Assembly (NCBI GenBank): GCA_947034885.2
Contig: OX344752.2
Span: forward strand, 558,001 to 622,000
From: Thuidium tamariscinum
Taxonomy: Eukaryota; Streptophyta; Bryopsida; Hypnales; Thuidiaceae
Direction of reading: 5' to 3'
Length of the DNA: 64,000 nt
Shown here: positions 48,125 to 57,193 of the stretch, piece after piece
Position numbering within the stretch: position 1 is the first letter of the stretch
Layout: each line of letters starts with the position of its first letter
The notes under the pieces: model-generated
Told to the model about the DNA's origin: nothing
What the model saw: only the letters and a program-made list of their open reading frames with translations
The model's database searches: none
Made by a program: the position numbers and the translations under genes

Positions 48125-49110
48125 GCAACTCCTACTCCTTCACATTTTATTGAATCGGTGGTTACAGTGTATGTATTTGGACCAAAGTACGAATGTCGCA
48201 TGTAAATGTGTCTAAGAATAAGACTCAGAAACTGCTCTCCCTTCGGAAGGAGCAGTTCCTCTACCAAAGACAATCGAAGTACAATTTCCGTAATGCTGTC
48301 CATTGTCGTTCGAATAGAACATAGCATTCTCAATTGGAATTAGGCTTGTTTTTTTTCTAGGAGCTGTGAAGGATAGTGTTGCCCTGGAGAATTTTCACGC
48401 ACTCCCAGAAGAAAGACAACCTAAGAGAAGGTAAAACCTAAATTGCGAAGCACAAGAGGAAGCTAAAACTGCTTCAAAAAAACGAATTAGTGGCTGAATT
48501 TGTCACGAACCTTGAAGACCGCAAGAATTCCAGAGCTAGGGTGATGATGTTGTTGTCGTCCCGAACGCATTGGTGCACGCCCTCCTCTATAATTCCAACC
48601 TGACGGCAGTCCTAGACGCGGCGCAGCAACCGTGCGCAATTGCAAATTACCTCCGCGAATCCTCCAAAACAAGACACACACTTAGCCAATTCCGAGAAAA
48701 CACCACGCCCGCACTCCGACAGCCTCAAAACAACGCCAACAATTTCCAAGACGCGCCCATTGCCTCAACGCATCCGAAATTCGTCGCCAAGTTGCAAATT
48801 TTCGAGCTCGCGAGCAAACTACAGAGTACTGTTGCAGCCCTAGTCCACGGCGGCGCACGACGTCGCGATGAATTAATGATCTGACAGGTAAGTTGACGAA
48901 CATCAAAATTCAAAACATCGGTAGTAGCAGCCATCCTCGCTTGCCAGTCATCCATCCTTGTCAGTGACATCAATGCGTCTACGTGTCATCAATCTCAGCC
49001 GTAGATCAAAATTGTAATCAACGGCTCATGTTTCATCTGCGACCCCCCCATAGTACTCACAGTATTCATAGTACACGTAGTACTGACAGGCCGAAAGGCA
49101 AAAACGCAAC
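48125..49110 (-). promoter_or_regulatory. Right subterminal region, likely promoter of the - strand cargo
   Basis: A GC-richer patch (about 48,480-48,970) with overlapping frames on both strands that look non-coding. Near the terminus it has AGTACT-type words and GCAAAAACGCAAC. It probably holds the promoter and 5' UTR of the cargo gene, and subterminal transposase-binding repeats. Confidence 0.35.
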
Positions 49111-49140
49111 AAATAGGACAAGTGTTTCTTGCAATCACCC
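49111..49140 (-). repeat. Right terminal inverted repeat of the 15.4-kb element
   Basis: Exact reverse complement of 33,778-33,807 over 30 bases. Followed by the GAAT duplication at 49,141-49,144. Confidence 0.97.
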
Positions 49141-49256
49141 GAATACTAGTTTTAATTTTATAGACACTATCTTTTGATGCTTGAGACAAATATGAAATTA
49201 TAAGTATTAAAATACAAGCCTCTATTGAGGTTTTTGACTAGGTACTTGCTAATTAA

Positions 49257-50185
49257 CCCCTAAATGTATTTGACTATGTTTTGCCAAAAACACTCCAAAA
49301 TTGCCACGTCTAGTATAACACCAAAATCTTTTTTTTAAAACATCTTAAGACAAATGTAACCATAGGATCTTATATTAAACTAGTTTGAAAATATGTGGAA
49401 AAAATTTCAGAACTTCCCACCGTATAGATTGCAAGATAATAGTGTTTGAATTGTCAAAAATGCTTTTTTTGTCCCTGCGAAAATCCGGGCAGCTGCACTT
49501 CAGTAGCTCACTTTTGTATGAAAAAAAGTCCAAAATGGTTGTTATTCTTTTGATTCATTCTTTTAGTCAAGTTAGCTACATGCCTAAAAAATTTCAAATC
49601 ATTTGGAGTTGTACAACATGTAGAAAACAATTAGTAAGTAGAAAGAGGTAGAAAATGAATCAAAATATTAAAATAGTAATAATTAATTTTTTAATACCAA
49701 TGGTTGTAATGTTGTAATAGACAATCTTCACCTAATGTGTTTATTTTTTTTCAAAAATATTAAAAATTGAGTAAAATAATGGACTTCAAAGTTTATTTTG
49801 GAGTAGAGATTCCATAATTTCCCACAAACTACCTTCAAACTAAAACTCCCATAACTTTCACTTCACAAATTAAAATGGAATAATTAAAAGCTTTCCAAGT
49901 AGATAAAAATCTAAAGAACGAATTTCAAATTTCAAATTTTAGAAAAAGTGATTTTTGAAGAAGTTTTTTCAGCTGCCCGGACTGCCCGCCGAGCAAAAGA
50001 AATCACATATCATGCAATAACTTTTTATTCATGTTGTCAAATGTTATGAAAATTGTTGGGCCTTAAAGTTACTCCTTGGACACATGTTGTGTGAGAATTT
50101 CAAAGAAGAAAAATAAAAACTCCATTTGTAGTGAGCTGCCAAAAATTGCTATGTTGCCAAAAAACGCAGTTTGGGCGTTTAGGGG
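49257..50185. mobile_element. 929-bp intact family D element, TTAA-flanked
   Basis: Ends CCCCTAAATGTATTTGACTA and ...GGGCGTTTAGGGG lie between TTAA at 49,253-49,256 and 50,186-50,189. It is collinear with the copies at 12,161, 16,316 and (inverted) 23,778. There is no ORF of note. Confidence 0.7.
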
Positions 50186-50189
50186 TTAA

Positions 50190-51241
50190 CTATGCATGTA
50201 AATGTGCAGGTCTTGTAAAATAAAATGTGCAATTTGAGATGTTGTAGGTTTCATATTGGTGCTTTAGGACACTAGATTCAAGTAATTTAAATGTAAGACA
50301 TGTATTTAAATTAAATATTGATGGAGCAAAATTCAAACTAGAATTTTGTTGGTCTCTCTGTAACCAACAGCATTGTTTTGGAACACTATTTCTAGATTAA
50401 AAAAACTTAACAATGAAAATTTCACAAAAGTTAGATTCATATAAGGATTATTATTTTTTTCCATTGATATTTTATAATTCTACTAAAATATTTTTAAAAT
50501 TCTAAAATATTGAATTATAAATTTGACAATGATTGAATTTACAACTATAGAGCGTTGATTTTCTAATTTTCTTACAATACAATTCAAAAAACATTCACCA
50601 TGATGTTTGACACTATGATATAAATCTATGGATAGATTTCCAAATTTCTAGAGCATATATCAATTGCATTCGATATAAATTGGGGTATTTTCAACATTTT
50701 GATATTTAATAAATTAATTTTAGTAAAACAAACATTGAGAATTGGTGAAGATTTGATAATTGACAATGAGTTTTCACCAAAAAAATGAATTTGAAACCAT
50801 CTTCAATAGTACAATGTTCAAAAGTGTGTGTGCAATGGAGTCCTTCTATTGGCCTATTTGCAGGAATATAGAGGACATAAAATACTATATTTTTTTTTAT
50901 ACCTATCATACAAAATACGCCCAAGTATTGTAGAAATAGACTACCAAACATATGGAGCTCATATTGGATTCTTGGTTAATTCCCGGTTAGTTATCTATGA
51001 ATTCTATATTTCCCTATGTATGAGTGGTTGCCACAAGTATTCTAAATTTTTATAAATAGAAAAGTTTTTACAGGTGTATACTTTTAAAATTCAGTGAGAA
51101 ATGTGTGACTTAGTAAGAATTAACATTGGAAATCAGATAGAGCTCCTTGTGAAATTTCAACTCTACATTTTTAAATTTGAATATTCTCCAATACTAAAAA
51201 CAAAACCCCTTAAAAGTATGACAAATTAGTGAAATTGACTT
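50190..51241. other. AT-rich DNA with weak similarity to the family interiors
   Basis: Segments such as ATTGGTGAAGATTTGATAAT and GTTCAAAAGTGTGTGTGCAATGGA resemble the interior of the 733-bp elements, but I see no terminal repeats. It is probably an old, decayed copy. No gene. Confidence 0.35.
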
Positions 51242-51245
51242 TTAA

Positions 51246-51850
51246 CCCCTAAAAGACCAATGTGCAAAATTTGGCAACATAGCGATTTTGGGCAAGTTCA
51301 TGTGTGAAGATTTTAATATTTTGAGCCTAAAATTTAATAGAAGGTGGGGATGAGGAATATCTTCGAGGTGTACTAAAAATCAAGGCATTTGAAAATATGA
51401 GTCAAAAGTTATGGCCTAATATGTTACTTTTTTTTGTAACTGGGCAACTTGGACAAATTGGAAAAAATCACTTTTTTCAAAAACAAAAATTAGAAATTGG
51501 TTTTCATCACTTACGTATGTATGGAAATCTCAAATCATCCCATTTTTATCAATGAGTCAAAAGTTATGAGTTTTTTTTGTCTACGGAAAATTATGGATTT
51601 TCTACTCTAAAATAAACTTTGAAGTCCTTTATTTCACTCAATTTTCAATATTTAAAAAAAATAAAAAAATCATAGGATGTGAATTATTTATTACAACATT
51701 GCAACCATTGGGATTGGCATTTTTCAATTTCATAAATAAATTCTTAACAAGTTTGTATATTTAATCATTTGCTACTTCTTTTATTTGCTATTTTTTCCTA
51801 TATGTTGTATAATTCTAAACAATTTGAAATTTTGGAAAGTGCTAGGATGT
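51246..51850. repeat. Truncated family D copy
   Basis: Starts CCCCTAAAAGACCAATGTGC right after TTAA (51,242-51,245) and follows family D for about 600 bp before the similarity ends. The far terminus is missing. Confidence 0.5.
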
Positions 51851-52521
51851 AAACACAGAGTCTATAAGCCCATGCACCTAGGAGTCTATATTATAGACAC
51901 CTTCTATGGTTATAGGTATCTATGTCATAGGTACCTATGTTGTAAATTTTTTCTATTAAAGTATATCTGTATTATAAGTAATAGGCTATAAACACCTTTG
52001 AATGGTCGTAGGTACATACCTACAACTAGGTTCAAGGCTCATAGGCTTATCTCAATGCCTCCATGTCCTAACATAATTGGATTATTAATAACTCACCAAA
52101 AAATAACTGGTGCATTGGCCAATTTCCTGGTGTTTGTTGTATTGTAGGGTGGTCTTGTTGTTTTACACTCTTCTAGTAAGCTAATAATGTCATTTCAAAG
52201 CCAAATTTTGACTCCTTAGGAAATTCAAGGTTAACCTCCAAAAGACATGCAAATCACTGTAGAAATCATACTTTTTGGTATTGTGTGAATCGGTCTCGAA
52301 ATTCCTAGTGATTCAAAGTGGGTACTTTCAAATGGGCCAAAATTGCTAAGAGCTTGAACAATTTTTTTGTTTATTTTTTCTTTAGATCTAATATAGAATA
52401 TAACCATAAGATTTTGAAGTTCACATTGAAAGTGAGCACTTCAAAAAAGAATTCAAATTGATTGATCCCAAGGTTGAGGAAATATTTAAGTTTGAAGTAT
52501 TATTTGGGCCAATTGAAATAT
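51850..52521. other. AT-rich DNA with small palindromes
   Basis: Includes a cluster of short inverted motifs (CATAGGTACCTATG near 51,928 and TCTATATTATAGA near 51,883). The rest shows nothing I can name, and no gene. Confidence 0.35.
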
Positions 52522-53254
52522 GGGTCATTGCAAGAAACACTGTCCATTTTTTGTAGCGTTTTGCACTACAACACTTTTTACTTTCAGAGTACTATTTAAT
52601 AAGAAAAAAAAAATTTAAGAATAAAAAAATAAGTTTAACGTATAGACCTTAAACAAGAAAGAACCCTATGAAGGAAAAACTTAGGAAAATTCTCTAAGTA
52701 AGAGAGCTAGAAAAGTGCATAATCTCATAAAAATGGGCATATTTACATTTTTATTTGTAAAAATAGGAAATTTTATTTTTCTTAAACCTAAAATTTTTCA
52801 TTTATGAAGAATTGATGATAATGAGATTTCACCAAGAAAATAATCTTAGCACCAACATCAATGTTCAGATTTTGTGTGCAATGGAAGTGCTATTTGCATG
52901 CATGTGGAGGACATAAAAAAAATATTTTTAGATTTTTTTTGTAGGAATATGCTTTCATACCATGCAAATGCACCATACAAATTTCAGCTTTAGATCATTA
53001 AATTTGGAGACTCCTAACCTAGTAAAAACCTCTAAACCTCAATTTGTGACAAATTAACAAAAATTAATTTTAAATGTAAAATGTTTTTTTTAAATTTCTA
53101 AAAAATAAGGGATGTGAAAACCATCAAGTTAGAGAGGTCCAGTAATTATTTCATATTATTAAATCTTTTAATTCAAAAGTTATAGCAGAAAAGAACAATG
53201 TCACTCTAATTGTGACAAGAAATAGAATAGGACCGGTGTTTCTTCCAATCACCT
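52522..53254. mobile_element. 733-bp GGGTSATTGCAAGAAACAC-family element
   Basis: The left end is GGGTCATTGCAAGAAACACT. The right end is GGTGTTTCTTCCAATCACC, with the last base T instead of C. ATAT flanks it at 52,518-52,521 and 53,255-53,258. It has the same length as the copy at 26,238 and a collinear interior. Non-coding. Confidence 0.8.
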
Positions 53255-53258
53255 ATAT

Positions 53259-54220
53259 AGGGTAGCATTCTTTAAAGAATCATGTGAAAATATTTTGAGA
53301 TGATGCCCTTTTAGTGCTCTGTCAAAGATAAAAGAGTTAAAAATGTTCTCTGAAAATTTTAGAACATTCAAAGCATTTTTCAATTCATACTAGTCTTTGT
53401 AAGAAAAAAAGAATGGGACACTTATCTTCTCCTTCAACTCCTTGGATCTTCCCACTTCAAAATGGATTTGTCCTTCTCAAGGTGGTCAAGAATCATATAA
53501 TTTTGTTGATTTCTAAGTCCATGCCCAATTTGAACCTCAAAAAAATGAGTTGTAAACTATACTACACCTCTCAACTTTGAAGATTTCCACAAGGCAAACT
53601 ACCACCATTGGATGTGTGACATTATTTATTTTTTTAAAGTAATTTTTATTTTAATAAAAACTCAAAATTTGAAACTAAATAGATCATAAATGAGGGGTAG
53701 CAACCCAAACATGGTTGCTTGGGTCATTAGGGGTTAAGAAAACCCAAGAGCACTTATTGGACTCAAACTACTATGCAAGAAGACTACCAACCCCTTTTTC
53801 CAAATAAAATTTTAAGGATGAACATCTACACTTTTGCTTTACATAGAAGGATTGTTTGTCATCTATTGGACTCTTGGTGTGCATCACATCCTTGGGATAA
53901 ATTAACTTGGAAGGACACCAACCTCTAATCAAGGTAGCCACTAAAAAATGATCTAGTAGATACATTCTTCAATTCTACAATTATATGAAAAGTCTTCTAT
54001 TGGCCATTATTTGACCTTGTCCTTACAGAGTTAATGCAAGTACCTATCCAACATCAAATTCTGCTGTTCCACTGATCTGATTCAGGGCCACAATTTATAA
54101 ATGAAGGCAAACTCTACAAACATCGACCAAGGGGATCTGCCAATTGAGTCAATATTCACAAAGTAATGTACAGATCAGGAAAATAAATAAATTCCACCCT
54201 CCTACATTCTTTACGGCAGT
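53259..54220. other. Intergenic DNA, nothing recognised
   Basis: Mixed AT-rich sequence up to the LINE insertion. No ORF gives a recognisable product and I see no bounded repeat. Confidence 0.35.
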
Positions 54221-54236
54221 AAAGAACTCATTATTT

Positions 54237-54794
54237 GTCAACTCTTGGAGGACAAAAATTGCTCCAGGTATCGATACTAGGTGCTTGTGTTGTGCAACAG
54301 GGCTTGAGGAATCCCCAGCTCATAGATTCTATGAATGCCCACAAGCAAGTGAAGTGTGGCTCTACGCACAGTCGATACTCCATCATGCCGAAGGCTCTCT
54401 ACCTCTCTTGGGACCACATCGCCGTTTCAACTTCAAACAATGCATTTTTGCTGCATCGATCTCTAGGAAGTTTCGAGCCTTTAAAATCATTTGGTCACTA
54501 CTACGAGGGTCTGCATTGTGGCTTATTTGGACCTCGAGGAATAGCTGGGTATTTGCTCATGATCGATGGCCCACTCTTAATTTTAAAAATGCTCTCTGGG
54601 AAAGTATCCTAGATTCTGGTCGCGCAGCACTCCTGAAGACACAGCGTCGAATTCGTCATCAACCCCAACACACGGATAGACTATGGCTAGAATTCGACCA
54701 ACTCTGGATGCGTACTCCGACCTTTGCCACTAGAGTTAGTAATTGCATTATTTGGCACCAGAACACCCCTCCATCTTCTTGTGCTTTCAACTAG
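54237..54794 (+). pseudogene. C-terminal fragment of LINE ORF2 (zinc-binding domain)
   Basis: The frame open from the insertion point contains RCLCCATGLEESPAHRFYEC, a C-x2-C-x9-H-x4-C zinc-binding motif typical of the region after the reverse transcriptase in plant L1-type LINEs. It is followed by ALWLIWTSRNSWVFAH, another conserved landmark of that C-terminus. Endonuclease and polymerase domains are missing because of the 5' truncation. The frame happens to stay open into host DNA upstream (to 54,144), but those residues are not part of the element. Confidence 0.88.
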
Positions 54795-54933
54795 TTTCTT
54801 TTGTCTCTAGTTGTTGGTGACCCCGCTCGGTTTACTTCTTCTTGTCCAGCCTTTCGGGGCTTGGCTGTCTTGTTTTGTTTCTTTTTAATTCAATGGGCTT
54901 CCATTTGATTCGAAAAAAAAAAAAAAAAAAAAA
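54237..54933 (+). mobile_element. 5'-truncated LINE with poly(A) tail and 16-bp target duplication
   Basis: AAAGAACTCATTATTT occurs at 54,221-54,236 and again at 54,934-54,949, immediately after a run of about 24 A residues starting at 54,913. Between them lies the 3' end of a non-LTR retrotransposon: the C-terminus of ORF2 and a short 3' UTR. A target duplication, poly(A) tail and 5' truncation are the signature of target-primed reverse transcription. The perfect duplication and long pure A-run imply a recent insertion. Confidence 0.92.
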
Positions 54934-54949
54934 AAAGAACTCATTATTT

Positions 54950-55289
54950 TGATAATAAATCTACCAACCTCTGATTTCAGCACCCTTTTTCAGTATTCAT
55001 AGGTCCGGTCATCCCGTGTCAATATGTGTCTTCCTATGGCACAAGAGAAAGTTCGATCAAGGCTAAAAAGGAGAACCAGTAGTGCTATGCTTGTTCAACA
55101 CCCAAGGACTAGCTTGAACTGTATTAAACACTGTCCCGGAAATAGCGGAAAGTGCATCCCGGCCATACAAATGGGCTACACAACCGACCCAACTTTCAAG
55201 CTCAACATAAAAAGAACTCAGAAATTCTCCATGGAACCATCCTGGTGATCACAAACAAACACCAAAAAAACATTGAGCTATCAATGGTG
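54950..55289. other. Intergenic DNA, nothing recognised
   Basis: A short stretch between the LINE and the unknown gene's 3' exon. A 74-residue frame on + (55,024) has no recognisable features. Confidence 0.3.
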
Positions 55290-56990
55290 TTATAAATATA
55301 AAAGCTTCCTCTCTTCAACCACGCAACAGTCAGCTCCTGCAATAGCAATAGCATGTGCAAGTTCTTTCTGCCCACGAGTCTTGTGAACTGTCTGCTTCAC
55401 CATGCCATCAAGCTCGCACCAAACCTTTTTATACAAGTCTTTTCGTGCAGAAGGCCTGATTCAAATAAAACACTTGAGTTTATTATCTAGAGCTCAGCAA
55501 TCAAGAAACGGGATCAATGTAGACACAGATCGCCAATTACAATAACCTTGCACACAATATAGCAGGAATAATGAGAAGGGAAAGTCGTTCTTTACATGTC
55601 CACAATCAAGAGATACATTGAAATCTCGTTGCTTTCAGTGTGATGCAGGAGCTTTTCGATGCACTGAATCACAGCCACCATTCAATCAGACAAAGGAAGG
55701 AAGACCTTGGGCACAAAAACTTGGCAAAGGATGACACTTGGATGATCACAAACATGGGCATGCATTAAATTGACCTAATGGAAAAACACGCAGAAGCATT
55801 ATGGTCAGCATTAAAGAATTCAAGCAGAAGATGAGGGGTCGTGAAGGAAGGTAAGTTTAGAACGATTAAGGGTGACGGTTACGAAGCGGAGAAATATCTT
55901 TATATGATTGAAAAGAGGAAATTTCAAGGAAAAATGCCAAGAGAAAACACCGAACCTCGGATGTATTACTCAGATGGTTAGATGGTGGGTCCTCTATTGC
56001 AAATGCGCCCCTCCATTAACATTTATGAGTTCAAAGACAGAACAAAGATCTGCACTCGGATACAAAGTGCAGCTAGGTTAACACCTACCAAGCACAGTGT
56101 TTGAATTTCCTCGGCGATGCAGGAGACACCCCTTAGGATATTACAACACAGAGCAGCAAAGCTCCAGATCAAGAACTTCAAACTAGTTTACACAACAAAA
56201 AGGATAATGATGAATCCTAGTTGTCGCAAACCTTCTATGATATGCAACATTCAGTGCTCTTACTGTACACAACTTTTTCATATCACAAAATGAAGATCTA
56301 TCTTTGAATTAAGGAGATGGTATGAAAACTATGCCAACCTTATTGGAGAAATTAACGATGCCAAATGCACGGTGTAGCGCTTCTGCGCCACCAACTGCTG
56401 AGTTCAAAGATAACCCGGAAATCCATCTCCAACTGCTGTAATCAATGTGGAGCACTTCTTTTGTGGCGCCAACTGACCTGATAAAGACTCATTCTTGTCT
56501 GCTTCTTCTGGCTTTGGTTTTTTGGTAGAGGGGTTGGAGATTTTCTCTAGATGTTCTGTTCTTTGTGGAGGTGTGGTCAACAAAACCTCCGCAGTTGCTT
56601 GGGGAATATTCTGCTGAAACAACAGAAGCACGCCATCGACTATTTCAGCCCTTGCAAATTTCTGTACCTGAGGATCCAATATGGGCATCTGCAGTAACAC
56701 AATATTGACTCCAAAATCTAAGACCCTCAGAATTCATGTCTCACCTGATCTTTTGCACCGGCTTTACTTTTCCCAAGCAAGCCGACTTCTTTGTTATCTG
56801 CAATCACAGTTGGGCTAAAACTTGTCTGCTCTGCCCTAGCGACAGAATGCAGCCAAAATCTCCCATTGCGCCACATGAACAAATGAGTGATGTTTCTTGG
56901 ATCTTCTTCGACGGACAGGATTACTACCAACGAGTCATGATCATGATGCTCCAAATTCTCCCAAAGTTGAGCAGTTGGTCCCCTTTGAAA
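55290..56990 (-). CDS. Exons of an unrecognised multi-exon gene, 5' end not found
   Basis: Three exons chain in phase: 56990-56745 (contains HDHDSLVVILSVEEDP and HLFMWRNGRFWLHSV), 56688-56478 (GVLLLFQQNIPQATAEV, then a Lys/Glu/Pro-rich tail) and 56394-56339 (GGAEALHRAFGIVNFSNK). A further exon at 55455-55290 carries KDLYKKVWCELDGMVKQTVH and ends with a stop. It needs at least one more exon to join in frame. I do not recognise the protein. Hydrophobic runs are short, so it is probably soluble. No start codon exon could be placed between 56,990 and the transporter gene's stop at 57,194, in the same orientation. The 5' part may be missing, or use a tiny exon. Splice signals are good but the model is incomplete. 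Confidence 0.45.
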
Positions 56991-57193
56991 CTATAGAAGC
57001 ACAAGGCATAGCTAGCTAAGAGCTGGGATGTCGACAGAGTCGTCTTCACGTAGTTAAGAGAGATTGTTTTGTCCAAGCCATAATGAAAACAACTCTTTTA
57101 TGGCCAATCCACGCACTTCACACATGATTGGGAAAACATGGAAACATAAGGTTGGGGCTTCACAAGATCAAATTACCTAGATGTGGAGCCCAT

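Larger units (their letters stand above)
33778..49140. mobile_element. 15.4-kb DNA transposon with transposase and SET/RING cargo
   Basis: Perfect 30-bp terminal inverted repeats (33,778-33,807 and 49,111-49,140; starting GGGTGATTGCAAGAAACAC) and a perfect 4-bp duplication GAAT (33,774-33,777 and 49,141-49,144) define one element of 15,363 bp. Inside are a + strand DDE-like transposase gene (34,719-39,865) and, converging from the - strand, a locus encoding a coiled-coil/RING region and a SUVR/G9a-type SET domain (46,596-40,395), plus a small basic ORF (48,124-47,711). Introns and spacers are rich in TAGTAC/AGTACT. Small relatives with the same ends lie throughout the window. A 4-bp duplication with GGG ends is, from memory, compatible with Sola-type elements; this is not tested. 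Four in-frame stops suggest the copy is not autonomous now. Confidence 0.93.

Noticed and set aside
48570-48884. 104-residue frame on + near the right end of the large element
   Set aside because: It lies where the promoter of the - strand cargo should be, overlaps several - strand frames, and shows no domain.
54144-54236. N-terminal part of the open frame leading into the LINE fragment
   Set aside because: It lies upstream of the insertion point and includes the first target duplication, so it is host DNA that happens to stay open.
55590-55690. A + strand frame resembling a GRF zinc finger (GKSFFTCPQSRDTLKSRC)
   Set aside because: The ending aromatic part of a GRF finger is missing and no coding exons surround it on +; the - strand exons on either side have better support.
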